From: Hygrophila difformis
Taxonomy: Eukaryota > Streptophyta > Magnoliopsida > Lamiales > Acanthaceae
NCBI GenBank assembly: GCA_030278955.1
Contig: JAOANR010000011.1
Location: 44,627,417 to 44,691,416 of the forward strand
DNA: 64,000 nt
Direction: 5' to 3'
This document shows, one piece after another, positions 55,144 to 64,000 of the stretch. Under the pieces are notes generated by a model. The model ran no database searches. It was not told where the DNA came from and saw nothing but the letters and a program-made list of their open reading frames with translations. The position numbers and the translations under genes are program-made. How positions within the stretch are numbered: position 1 is the first letter of the stretch; each line of letters starts with the position of its first letter.

Positions 55144-56245
55144 TATTTCAAGAAAGTACCCATTCTTGAAGGAACATGTATTTATGAACATCATACATAA
55201 ATATAGATCATTAGTTGTAGTAGAAGGCTGAAAGTAGTGTCTTGAAGAGGGCAATGAATGCATGATTGGTTTGGGTTTTATTTCTCCAATAATGAAGCAC
55301 GTGTAATGTCACATGCCCACCCTTACTGGCCTTACATAACTAAAATCAAAATTGTGGCTTTCTAACTAGAAAGGAGGAGAATCCAGCCCCTAGAATTATT
55401 TTGTAGGGCCCATCCAACCCAAATTACAAGTCCATGTTCCTCACATGATATGACTACAAGATTCATGTAAGGAGGAAATTTTCACTTGGTAATAAGACAG
55501 GGGAAATTAGTCGGCAGAGACAAATGTAATGAACAGTTTGGGCAATGTCATTGACAGAGTGGTGGTAGCAGTTGACAAAAGTGAGCAGAGACTGGAATTC
55601 TGATTTCAATTCTTGGTGGGCTCAGTGTGAAGAAAAAAATGGCCTTGGAATTAATTAACAAGCAATGAAAGAATGATTGATGACAGATTTTGAAGATGAC
55701 AGGATCTGGGCAATCCCTTTCCAGTTTTTGTGTTTTAAGGCAGCAACAATGGTGTAAATTATGAACACGAAAATAACAGCTCAGTGTCCCATGTGTGAGG
55801 AAAAATTGATACAGTTCAAAGTAATGCATTCAGGTCATCTAAATTCTTGGCAATACAGAAGTCCTACCGGTTCAAGCTAAGACATCACACAAGAAATCAT
55901 GTCAGACAAAATTCATGCTTTAGACATGTAAAACTCTAAAAACAAACACACCATAAAAACCAGGGAGATAAGAGCTTGATGACAAAACTAGGCAAGACTT
56001 TGGTTGGTGTTTCTTCAGTTAAATTATGGTAATAAGATCAGCCTAAAAAGGAGCGTCGGCACAGGATCAACATAAGAAATGTTAGTTACTCACTTTGGTA
56101 ACGAATTTGTTCACTCCATATGAAATTTGAAAGCCACATTTACAGAGTCGAAATACATTAAAGTATGCCATCATGAACACATCATAAGCCAAAAATCTTG
56201 TTCGAATTTCTTAACAAATGAAGTCTGGCAGAGCATGCAAGTTAT
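55144..56245. other. Intergenic DNA and 3' flank of the RING gene
   Basis: No gene is recognised. The part next to 56245 should hold the 3' UTR of the minus-strand RING gene. Confidence 0.5.
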
Positions 56246-56896
56246 TCACATTGTTAAAAAGGCAAATAGAACGAAAAAGAGGACAACGAAAAGAATTTTC
56301 TTCAAATTCTCATCATCGGTCTGTGCAGCTTGATTAGTTCCTCTATTCGGGGCATGTCCAGGACGGTACCCTGATGATCCACCATAACCACCAGCACCTG
56401 GAAATCCATTAAACTGAAAACCGAAAAAAGGAGGAAACACACCACCAAAACCTGCAGACACTCCAATGTTACTAAAAGTTGCAGATGCAATCGGCATGAA
56501 TCCTCCCATGAGTCCAAAGAGGAAATTAGACATATTGATGTCTTCAGAGGGTGTCGCCATCTCTGGCCTCTGACCTCGAGGCCGGTTTGGGATTTCAACG
56601 CCAGGAATGGGTTTTGATCTAGGGTCGACAGGAGTCTTGCCTCGGCCATATAAAGGAATCACTTTTTCCTCCTCCACTAGGGCCTTGCAAACCGGGCATT
56701 CGTGGGCATGAGAGTGGCCTCGTAGCCATCTGTAGAGGCAAGGCCAGCAATAGAGATGCCCGCAAAGAGTGATTACAGGATCCTGAGCTAAATCAAAACA
56801 TATATTACACTCAAAATTGCCAGAGTCGTTGGTGTTGTTCATCCGAGAAGATGAGGTTTCTGATGCTCGACTAGCAGGATCACGAACTTCTGCCAT
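56246..56896 (-). CDS. RMA/RNF5-type RING E3 ubiquitin ligase, tail-anchored (216 aa)
   Basis: The protein has a C3HC4 RING finger at residues ~29-72 ([35 protein letters not shown]) that should recruit an E2 enzyme. A conserved RMA/RNF5/RNF185 block follows ([20 protein letters not shown], then [10 protein letters not shown]), then a Gly/Phe/Pro-rich middle and a C-terminal helix ([16 protein letters not shown]) anchoring it in the ER membrane. Plant and animal relatives act in ER-associated degradation and membrane-protein turnover. The length fits plant members of about 220-230 aa. The coding region is one exon. A GTGAG donor on the minus strand at 57457-57461 and a pyrimidine/AG acceptor just before the ATG suggest a 5' UTR intron. 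The exact paralogue cannot be named. Confidence 0.93.
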   Translation of the reverse strand: MAEVRDPASRASETSSSRMNNTNDSGNFECNICFDLAQDPVITLCGHLYCWPCLYRWLRGHSHAHECPVCKALVEEEKVIPLYGRGKTPVDPRSKPIPGVEIPNRPRGQRPEMATPSEDINMSNFLFGLMGGFMPIASATFSNIGVSAGFGGVFPPFFGFQFNGFPGAGGYGGSSGYRPGHAPNRGTNQAAQTDDENLKKILFVVLFFVLFAFLTM

Positions 56897-58563
56897 CTGT
56901 TCTGTACGCTATATATCCACTAGCTGCCCAATTAAAAACATAATGAATTACCAAGGCTGCAGATCATCTAACACCAAGATATATATCCCTAAAAACAGCA
57001 AATGAGATTCTGTATTCAGGCAATAGATCAAATTGATAAAAGCAATCCAGATTACCATTGTAAAAAGATCCAATATCCAAAGAACAACATCAAGTAAAAT
57101 GAATTAACAAAAGGTAATCAAACAACCAAGGGGAACAATCAATAACTGACACAAACCAAACCCGTTACAGTACTAAAATTTCTAATACACCACAATAAAA
57201 ATCAATGACTGAAACTCAAAATCTTCAAAACCCTAACACGAATTCAGATGTGACAAAGATATACAAAATGGAGAACCAAAAGAGGGGTTTGTGAGTGTAG
57301 TGTGTTTATTAAACAATTCCCATTGAATTAGATCCTTTTCCCCCTTGAAATTAAAATTTGATCGAAAGTCAGACGATGCAAACATTGAACGCATACCACA
57401 ACGGGAAATAAACACAAAAGAAAACAAAAAACCGACCAAAAAAAGGGATCTGTAAGCTCACCTTCGTTTGCCAAACCAAGGAGCAATCTCTAAAGGAATC
57501 GATTCTTCGTTACTCGTAAGAGACAACACAAGAATAACCCGCTCAAGAGCAAACAATTGCCCGATAATGCATTTCTTCGTCTTCCAGAGCATTCCAGGCT
57601 ATTCTTTGAACGCCGACATTGACCTACTACCCAATTTTGGATCGGTCAACTGTCCTGCCATTTCTTTTGGGCCTACTATTTTAATGGGCCGATCCAATAC
57701 TATTCTATGGGTACGTAAATTGGGCTATAACATACGGAGTAATTCATAAAGTAAAATGATTTTTTTTTTTTTTTTTTGGGTGAGCCCGAAAAAAAAGCAA
57801 AATGCATTGAAGTGAAAATTATGGAGTAATTAAAAAATCAAAACCAATTTTGTACTGTCTGTGACGAATACTGCCAAATCTTTGTATAGTGTGCATGCGC
57901 TGAATTTCATGTTCATAAAAAAAAATATTTTCCCATACCTGCATTTTTAATTTTTATCGGTCTTACCCATGGTGGATAATCAAAATTATTGATATAACTT
58001 AGTTCAGCAGCACAATGAAATCTCGACCGTCAGTTTCTTCCCATCTTTATCACATTAAACAGATCCAACGGCGTACAATTTGTCAACTCTGCCACCGTTG
58101 ACGTGTCGGTTTCCTTTGGCATTTGTAATTTTGTTACATCTCACAAATTACAAATAACGAGCAATATTGGGAATGAAGCGCCTGTACACTTTTTTGTATT
58201 TACATACCTACTTACATATTTCTGGGGAAAAAGGAAAAAAAAAATGCTATATATCAGTTTTTTTTTTATAATGCTATATATCAGTTAAAAACTTAGAATG
58301 TTGAATTACTTTTGGCAAATAATATTTGGACGAGTGGATTTCTGCCACCTGGAAATTTGGGTAAATATTAGGGACGTGTTTGTGAGCCACCCAAAATCGT
58401 GAAGCAAATATTTACTTTATTTCCGATTTCTTCTCGGCGCCGCGGCAATTGCAGAAACACTCTATCAGATCAGCCAAACAATCCTCAGTGTCAGTTTTTG
58501 GGAAATTTTGGGTAGGGTTTGGTGCACAAACGCTGGCCGTACGGAATTAATCCGGCGCGCGTC
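56897..58563. other. Divergent intergenic region: 5' UTR intron of the RING gene, shared promoters
   Basis: The probable first non-coding exon of the RING gene lies near 57462-57600, with a GTGAGCTTACAG donor on the minus strand. A poly-T run lies at about 57761-57778. The remainder up to 58563 should contain the promoter and 5' UTR of the plus-strand ELO gene. No other gene is visible. Confidence 0.5.
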
Positions 58564-59457
58564 ATGAATATGACGGCGACGGCGACGTTGAGGTATTACC
58601 TCGCGGAGCATCCGTCCGTCGTCGGATTCCGGTGGAGCCACACGGAGACTTGGGGGTCCACGTGGTCGTTCCTGTTTACATTCATCGCCGCATACGTGTC
58701 CGCCACCGCCGTCCTGCACGTTCTCCTGCTGTTGGCTTTCCCGCGCCGCCGCGCGCTGCCGCTGGGCCCGATCCCGGCGGCGCACTCGCTCTGCATGGCG
58801 GCGATCTCGTCGGTGATATTTTTGGGCACGGTGTTCTCCGCGGCGGCGGAGATTCGGGAGACGAGGTGGCAGTGGCGGCGGACACGCAGCACGGCGTTCC
58901 AGTGGCTGCTGTGCTTTCCGCTGGGCACGCGCCCCTCGGGGCGCGTGTTCTTCTGGTCGTATGTGTATTACCTCTCCCGATTCGTTCACGCGCTCCGGCC
59001 GGTGATCGAGGTGGTGGGGCGGCGGCGCCTGTGGTTCGGGCGGGTGGCGAACCATTCGATGGTGATATTCATGGCGTTCGTGTGGCTGGAATTCTCGCAG
59101 TCGTTCCAGGTGCTGGAGATCTTGTCGACGACGCTGGCGTACGCCGTTGTGTACGGGTACAGATTCTGGACGGCGGTGGGGCTGCCGGGGGCGCGTTTCC
59201 CGTTCGTGGTGAACTGCCAGGTGGTGCTGCTGAGCTGGAATCTTGCGTGCCACGTGGGCGTGCTGCTGCTGCACTTAATCAAGGGTGGCGGGTGCAATGG
59301 GATTGGGGCCTGGATTTTCAACTCCTTCCTCAACGCGACGATTCTGTGTCTGTTTATGAATTTCTACATGAAAATGTACCTCCGGAGAAGGAAGGATGCC
59401 GCCGGCGCCGGCGTCGGCGCCGGCTGTTTTCTCGGCAAACATCATAAGGGTATTTAA
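58564..59457 (+). CDS. ELO-family fatty-acid elongase-like protein (HOS3/ELO-like), 297 aa
   Basis: A single-exon multi-pass membrane protein of the ELO family (GNS1/SUR4; plant HOS3-type). Relatives condense malonyl-CoA with acyl-CoA in the ER to extend very-long-chain fatty acids for sphingolipids. I chose ATG 58564 (MNMTATATLRYYLAEHPSVV); the upstream in-frame stretch from 58519 has no ATG. Several hydrophobic segments, the YVYYLSRFVHALRPVIEVV loop and WLEFSQSFQVLEIL match the family. The C-terminus ends in basic KHHKGI. At the usual histidine-box position I read RVANHSMVIFMAF, with no complete HxxHH, so activity is uncertain. The gene is very GC-rich. Long open frames on its opposite strand are by-products of this. 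Confidence 0.85.
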   Translation: MNMTATATLRYYLAEHPSVVGFRWSHTETWGSTWSFLFTFIAAYVSATAVLHVLLLLAFPRRRALPLGPIPAAHSLCMAAISSVIFLGTVFSAAAEIRETRWQWRRTRSTAFQWLLCFPLGTRPSGRVFFWSYVYYLSRFVHALRPVIEVVGRRRLWFGRVANHSMVIFMAFVWLEFSQSFQVLEILSTTLAYAVVYGYRFWTAVGLPGARFPFVVNCQVVLLSWNLACHVGVLLLHLIKGGGCNGIGAWIFNSFLNATILCLFMNFYMKMYLRRRKDAAGAGVGAGCFLGKHHKGI

Positions 59458-60055
59458 TTTCGTGTGTTTGCTCTATATATGCTTTGTTGTTTGTGACTTA
59501 TTAACTATATTAAGGTTAGCGCTAGTGTACGTTACGTTCTCTAATAATTAATTAAGTAAATTTCACTAATTTAATTGTGATTTAGAGATAATTTATACAT
59601 ACTATATATTTTCTGCAAAGGCTAACATTGTCCCTGCTAGGAATATATATAGTGCAAAGGCTAACATTGTCTCTGCTAGGAATAGGATTTTCTGCATCGT
59701 ATATTTTCTATACGATGCCATTTCTCCAATCAAAATGAACTTTTATTTGCACAGTTTAAAGATTAAAATATTTAAAATATAATAATGAATCAATTTTAAT
59801 TGAAGTAAATGATATACTACACAGCCAAGTATAGTGCGATATATATTCCTCTCAAGATGAGATTTTAGTCTCATTTTATGTATTGTGCCGTCAAATAAAT
59901 TGTAATGCATTTATGATGTGTCCTTTGTGCATTTGTTTAACCCTGTAAAAACCATATAGACGATCATCCTTCACAGTTATTTCCTTATTTTGTTTAATTG
60001 AGAATTTCTAATGATGTTCGATACAAGTTTTAATAAGGAACAAAATCTTATGGAA
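59458..60055. other. 3' flank of the ELO gene, AT-rich
   Basis: GCAAAGGCTAACATTGTC is repeated at about 59616-59634 and 59653-59672 (each followed by CTGCTAGGAATA). No other feature is visible. Confidence 0.55.
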
Positions 60056-61262
60056 AAAGGGCCAATGTAGTCATTTTATTTTACAAAAAAGTCAAATCAG
60101 TTCTTTTTTTTAATTTTTTTTTGCACAATTGGTCCGCTACATATACTAATTACGTCTCAATCGGTCCTCCACCCACTAATGATGTCTTAATTACATATTT
60201 TTGGCCAAATCAGTCTTCTTTTTTCCAAAAATCTAAATTGGTCCGTTATTAATTTTTGCCAATTTCATGCAATCCAATGCACATTTCAAACCACTAATAA
60301 CTCAAATTCGATATAAGTAAAAATTCTAAAATTTAGATATTTATAAACTACACGACGAGACGAATCTAACAAGATCCTACTTAGCTCATTTTAACTTGTA
60401 TATCTATGTTTAAACTTAAGTCAAAACAAATGTGTGAATAGTAGCAAATTAGATAATATAGTTATTAAAAAAATGGTGGGAGTATATCGCAATTGATCTT
60501 CATTTTATAGAGAAACACTAAAAAACACTTAACTCTAAAAGAAGATCTACCGCGATACCTGCTGACCAGAACTCCGATGGCATCCAGCGAAGGTACTATC
60601 CAATTCGATGCGAGAATGGGCTTCGCATATAGGAGAGAGTCGCACAAAATGATGTTCTTGGAAAATATAGGTCAAGCGAATCCCTCATCTGTTAGAAGCC
60701 CGTTCTCGCATCGAATTGGGCAGTACTTTCGCTGGATGTCATCGGAGTTCTAGTCATCAGCTATCGGGGTGGATCTTCTTTTAGAGTTTGGTGGTTTTTG
60801 GTGTTTCTCAATAAAATGAAGACCAATTGTGATTTCTCCCTCCATTTTTTTAATTGCATTGTCTAATTTGCTAATATTCACACACTTGTTTTGATTTAAA
60901 GTTTAAACATAGATATTCAAATTAAAATGAGCCAAGTAGGATCTTGTTAGATTTGTCTCGTCGTGTAGTTTATAAATATTGAAATTTTAGAATTTTTATT
61001 TATATCGAATTTGAGTTATTAGTTGTTTGAAATTTGCATTGGACTGCATAAAAAGATGTAAAAATTAATAACGGACCAATTTAGATATTTGAAAAAAAGG
61101 ACTGATTTGGCCAAAATATGTAATTAGAGCATAATTATTGGGTGAAGGACCGATTGGGACGTAATGAGTATATGTAGCGGACCAATTGGGCAAAAAAATT
61201 AAAAAAAAAAGGATTGATTTGACTTTTTTGTAAAAAAAAATGGACTGTATTGGCCTTTTTTT
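60056..61262. mobile_element. 1.2-kb foldback element whose arms each carry a Stowaway copy
   Basis: The arms run from about 60056 to 60640 and 60690 to 61262. Inverted matches span the whole length: GCCAATGTAGTC against GGACTGTATTGGC, TTGGTCCGCTACATATACT against AGTATATGTAGCGGACCAAT, and GCATCCAGCGAA near the centre against its inverse. Inside each arm is a Stowaway-like piece (60263-60483 and 60836-61055, the latter beginning CTCCCTCCATTTTT). The outer 200 bp are related to the foldback at 51136-52168. No transposase is present. Confidence 0.85.
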
Positions 61263-61310
61263 TCCCAAAATCTTATATATTATTTTAAATTCACATATAA
61301 TAACATAATA

Positions 61311-61828
61311 CTCCCTCCGTTTTTTTTTAAAGTTATGTTTTGACTTTTTGTACTGTTCATTGTAGCACTTTGACTATTATTTTTGTTATAGTTATAGAAG
61401 ACAAATATAGCTAAGTGAGATCTTGTTGGATGCGTCTCATCTTGTAGTTTTTAAATACTACTTTCATTCTTGAAAGTCATTTACATTTCGTTATGTGTCA
61501 CTATTTATCCACGGACTTCACTTAAAATTTTATTATAGTTATACAAGTTATAATATATTCAAGTGAGATCTTGTTAGATTCGTCTCGTCGTGTAGTTCTT
61601 AAATATCAAACTTTTAGATTTTTTACTTGTACCAAACTTCAGTTATTTGTGGTTTAAAATATGCATTGAACTGCGTGATATGTGGGCCCGTAAAAAACTT
61701 TCAAAAACAGAGGAAGTATCAAATTTTTAGAATTTTTACTTGTATCGAATTTGAGTTATTAATCGTTGAAAATGTGCATTGACATACGTGCAAATGAGAA
61801 GTGTAACCTTTAAAAAAAATCGAGCTAG
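61311..61828. mobile_element. Outer Stowaway MITE split by an inner Stowaway
   Basis: The left end CTCCCTCCGTTTTTTTT is preceded by TA. The left half stops at ...TTTAAATA (61457) and the right half resumes TCAAATTTTTAGAATTTTTA at 61719, which joins correctly to the family consensus when the inner element is removed. The right terminus is diverged. Confidence 0.8.
61458..61716. mobile_element. Inner Stowaway MITE nested in the previous element
   Basis: CTACTTTCATTCTTGAAAGT at the left and CTTTCAAAAACAGAGGAAG at the right are flanked by TA (61456-61457 and 61717-61718). The internal sequence ATCTTGTTAGATTCGTCTCG is the common family segment. Confidence 0.85.
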
Positions 61829-62230
61829 TAGTATAATTCAAAATTCAATGGTACGTAAAAGCCAAATAATATGTTCTATATTATGGGACTACGGCTACGG
61901 GTTTAATAAACTTCCTAACAAATGCAAACCTTTACTACGTAGGACTACATCGTATACTATACAACATTTGCATTAGTTCTATACAGTATATGGTATTTAT
62001 AGGGCAAATTAGAGTAAAGGACCTATTAGAATTAGTTTGTTTTTTAAAAAGACCCATTGTAAAAAACTTACAAAAAAGGACCCATTTAAGTTTTGACTTT
62101 TAAACATCACCCCACACAACTTCCCAATAATTTTATCTTTAAGTATGAGATATACTCTACAACTTGACTTTCTAATTACCAAAAATTGCCTTTATTTTGT
62201 AAACCCACTACAATAATTAACCTATAAAAA
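61829..62230. other. AT-rich stretch leading into the pararetrovirus, possible viral intergenic region
   Basis: AAGGACCTATTAGAATTAG and AAAAAGGACCCATTT-like motifs occur at 62015-62090. The CCTATAAAAAATG just before the first viral-like frame could be TATA-like. The host/virus boundary cannot be placed from this sequence alone. Confidence 0.4.
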
Positions 62231-62497
62231 ATGAATCAAGAAGAAATAAATTCATTAATATACGAATATGGAATATATTTACAAACTATGGAAGAAAGAG
62301 TTGAAAATTGGAATGAAATTGTTTATACTATACTCATATTTTTAACTGAATATAATCAAAAGGTATATCCCTACTCAGAAGAAAAAAGTTTTTGGGACAA
62401 AATAATTTTACTAAGAATAGGATCAGATAGTGAAAATTATGATGAAGAAATACCAGACAATTTAAGTAATTATGGTGAATATTATTTTTCTGATTAA
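62231..62497 (+). CDS. Small acidic protein frame upstream of the viral primer-binding site (88 aa)
   Basis: The frame opens right after CCTATAAAAA and ends 62 bp before the primer-binding site. The product is acidic, especially at the C-terminus, and rich in Asn, Glu, Ile and Tyr. I do not recognise it. In pararetroviruses the region before the primer site usually holds the last gene or the intergenic promoter, so this may be a terminal accessory frame or a chance opening in A-rich DNA. The A-rich codon use matches the following viral-like frames, favouring common origin. Confidence 0.4.
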   Translation: MNQEEINSLIYEYGIYLQTMEERVENWNEIVYTILIFLTEYNQKVYPYSEEKSFWDKIILLRIGSDSENYDEEIPDNLSNYGEYYFSD

Positions 62498-62559
62498 ATA
62501 CAACCAGTAACACAACAAAATTAATTAAAACATTTTCATATTCCACCCCTTTAACAATT

Positions 62560-62571
62560 TGGTATCAGAGC
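62560..62571 (+). other. Primer-binding site of the pararetrovirus (Met-tRNA type)
   Basis: TGGTATCAGAGC is the minus-strand DNA priming site used by Caulimoviridae and by the three retrotransposons in this window. No LTR end is apparent before it, which favours a pararetrovirus. The first long frame starts 20 bp downstream, an unusually short leader for this family. Confidence 0.8.
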
Positions 62572-62591
62572 CCAGAACGATTAATCTGGAC

Positions 62592-63323
62592 ATGAGTAAC
62601 CATAATAATAATGATCATATATTAAGCTATCATATGTCAAGATTAAGATTAGATACTTCAGAACAACTATACCCAGAATATATTCCAACAACAAGATATC
62701 CTTTAGATGAAAATCAAGAAATAGATTATCCACTAAGTACGATTAATCCACTCGATACTGAAAACTATATAATAAATAGAAATAATGAATATGCACAAAA
62801 TAACACCGATAGTTTGATGATACAAGCAAGAATTAAAAGAGCATTTCTAAATAGAATAAGAGGATTAGAACCACAAATAAGACCACTTACAGAAATAAGA
62901 ACCAACGATAATCGAAGATTTTTAACACCCACATTTAATCCTGATCATGAAATAAGTCAAAGAGAAATAGAAAATATGGATCAACAAATAGAAGAAAGAA
63001 AAACATACATAGACAGAAGAAGAAGAATAAATAGATTGCAACACGATGAAGAATTTGGAATAAGACTAGGAAATAGAGGAAAAAGATTACTTTGGATAGG
63101 AAACTATATAATCGAAACGGAAGAATATAATGGTAATTTAATACAAATTATATCAAAAAGAGATGAAGAACAAGAGTTATTATCACAAGTCAAATTAACT
63201 ATAATCAACAATGAAATTACAACCTACAGAATGTTTCCAGGATATATAATACACAACACCATGTTTACTAGAGCACCTTCACCTGTATTTTCAGATCAAG
63301 AATCAAATTATAGTGAAGACTAA
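62592..63323 (+). CDS. Pararetrovirus-like ORF1 protein (243 aa), function unknown
   Basis: I chose the ATG at 62592 because it is the first after the primer-binding site; the frame is open slightly further 5' without ATG. The protein is Asn-, Arg- and Glu-rich, with a basic central segment near residues 130-165 (IDRRRRINRLQ). It ends TAATAAG, four bases before the next ATG. I recognise no domain. By position it corresponds to ORF1 of badnavirus/tungrovirus-type genomes, whose roles are poorly defined. The frame is uninterrupted. Confidence 0.6.
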   Translation: MSNHNNNDHILSYHMSRLRLDTSEQLYPEYIPTTRYPLDENQEIDYPLSTINPLDTENYIINRNNEYAQNNTDSLMIQARIKRAFLNRIRGLEPQIRPLTEIRTNDNRRFLTPTFNPDHEISQREIENMDQQIEERKTYIDRRRRINRLQHDEEFGIRLGNRGKRLLWIGNYIIETEEYNGNLIQIISKRDEEQELLSQVKLTIINNEITTYRMFPGYIIHNTMFTRAPSPVFSDQESNYSED

Positions 63324-63327
63324 TAAG

Positions 63328-63655
63328 ATGCCAGGAATAAAGTTAGAAAATGAAACAATAGAAAGACCGACTAATAAAATTCATGAAATAGAAAGTCAAC
63401 CACAAGATATAAGTACCATAATAATGAAACGAAAACTACTAAGAATAAAATTCAAGATTTCTAAAATGATAGATGAAAGAGAAGCATATGTAATTATACA
63501 AAAACATATAGATCCAGAAAAAAAAAGAATCGGAGTTAATAAAAGAATGGTATTTAAATGAATTAGAAATAATAGAAATAGAAGAATTAGAAAGGGAAAC
63601 TGAAATAGATGAAGTAAACGACTTCATTAGAAACATAAGAAATATTAGAAGATGA
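63328..63655 (+). pseudogene. Pararetrovirus-like ORF2, broken at an A9 run
   Basis: The ATG at 63328 opens 77 codons that end at 63561. The reading frame one base over is open across the same place and runs to a TGA at 63653-63655, which overlaps the next ATG as ATGA. The two frames exchange at the nine-A run 63518-63526, so a single-base length change there probably broke one small gene of about 110 codons. Position and size resemble the ORF2 of badna/tungro-type viruses, a small nucleic-acid-binding or virion-associated protein. A programmed frameshift or a sequencing error in the homopolymer are alternatives. Confidence 0.55.
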
Positions 63656-64000
63656 GTTATCTAGAAGATTTAGAAACAATAAAAGATAGAATTGAACTAA
63701 TAAAAGAACGAATGATAAGTCTAGATACAAGACTCTACAATATCGAAAGATACATAGACAAAATAATAATTAAAACTCCACAAAAGCAAGTAGAATTAGA
63801 AAAGTCACTCCCACTACCGAAATGGGAGAAGACACCAGAACCAGGAAGTCTCGATCATATAGTAATGATGAAAGAAATAGAAAAACTAAACAAACAAAAC
63901 AAAATTAGAATCCTGATAGACAAAGTAGAAAAATTAAAAAAGATAAATGAAGAACTAAAGGAAGATAAATTAGAAAGTAGAGAAGATAAAGAAGAAACAG
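63652..64000 (+). CDS. Start of pararetrovirus-like ORF3 (at least 116 codons, runs off the window)
   Basis: The ATG is part of an ATGA overlap with the preceding stop. The visible part is highly charged, Lys/Glu/Ile-rich, with heptad-like spacing of Ile and Leu over residues 1-45 and again after ~75, suggesting coiled coils. In related genomes ORF3 is the long polyprotein (movement, coat, protease, RT/RNase H), but none of those domains lies within the window, so that identity is inferred from position alone. Confidence 0.6.
   Translation, partial: MSYLEDLETIKDRIELIKERMISLDTRLYNIERYIDKIIIKTPQKQVELEKSLPLPKWEKTPEPGSLDHIVMMKEIEKLNKQNKIRILIDKVEKLKKINEELKEDKLESREDKEET

Larger units (their letters stand above)
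62231..64000 (+). mobile_element. 5' part of an endogenous pararetrovirus (Caulimoviridae-like), runs off the window
   Basis: It consists of consecutive A-rich plus-strand frames, tightly packed: 62231-62497, a Met-tRNA primer-binding site at 62560-62571, then 62592-63323, 63328-63655 (frameshifted) and 63652 onward. The last two overlap as ATGA, the start-stop arrangement characteristic of badnavirus/tungrovirus-type genomes. No LTR, gag or pol motif falls in the visible part, so family assignment rests on organisation and composition, and the genus is open. The A-run frameshift suggests a decayed integrated copy. Confidence 0.65.

Noticed and set aside
58465..59274. 269-codon antisense frame opposite the ELO gene
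   Set aside because: Low-complexity Arg/His/Gln-rich translation that mirrors the GC-rich third positions of the real gene.

Overview
The window is nuclear DNA of a flowering plant, almost certainly a eudicot. It has intron-containing and single-exon plant genes, an AT-rich intergenic background, Ty1/Copia and Ty3/Gypsy retrotransposons, many Stowaway, hAT and Harbinger-type MITEs, tRNA-derived SINEs, and an integrated pararetrovirus at the right end. I cannot name the species.

Layout. 1-12273: a decayed Ty3/Gypsy chromovirus (Tekay/Del-like), truncated at the left edge. Its protease is split by a 5.3-kb non-coding insertion (1439-6736) that holds a Harbinger-type MITE and arrays of ~98-bp units built on the motif ACGACGCTAT. 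12274-18600: AT-rich DNA with a SINE, two minisatellites and MITEs. 18661-33249: a LysM receptor-kinase locus, with two LYK4/LYK5-like genes on the minus strand and an intact plus-strand gene for the thylakoid lumen TPM protein TLP18.3 between them. The left LYK gene is split by a very young full-length Copia element (20261-25589) whose 655-bp LTRs differ at one base. 33862-35232: hAT and Stowaway elements. 36365-41436: a second young Copia element (minus strand) with near-identical LTRs and one frameshift in pol. 42598-45070: Stowaway, SINE and a GC-rich-ended hAT element. 46217-47278: a GATL-type glycosyltransferase. 47663-55143: MITEs, including a MITE inside a MITE, a palindromic MITE dimer and a 1-kb foldback element. 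56246-56896: an RMA/RNF5-type membrane-anchored RING E3 ligase. 58564-59457: an ELO-family fatty-acid elongase. 60056-61828: a second, larger foldback element and another MITE-in-MITE. 62231-64000: the 5' part of a Caulimoviridae-like endogenous pararetrovirus that runs off the window.

Working host genes. The intact candidates are TLP18.3 (photosystem II repair), the right-hand LYK (chitin-type signalling, predicted pseudokinase), the GATL enzyme (cell-wall glycan synthesis), the RING ligase (ER quality control) and the ELO elongase (very-long-chain acyl synthesis). They look independently transcribed. The only functional cluster is the LYK pair. Everything else is mobile or repeat DNA, much of it dated by nesting order and LTR identity.
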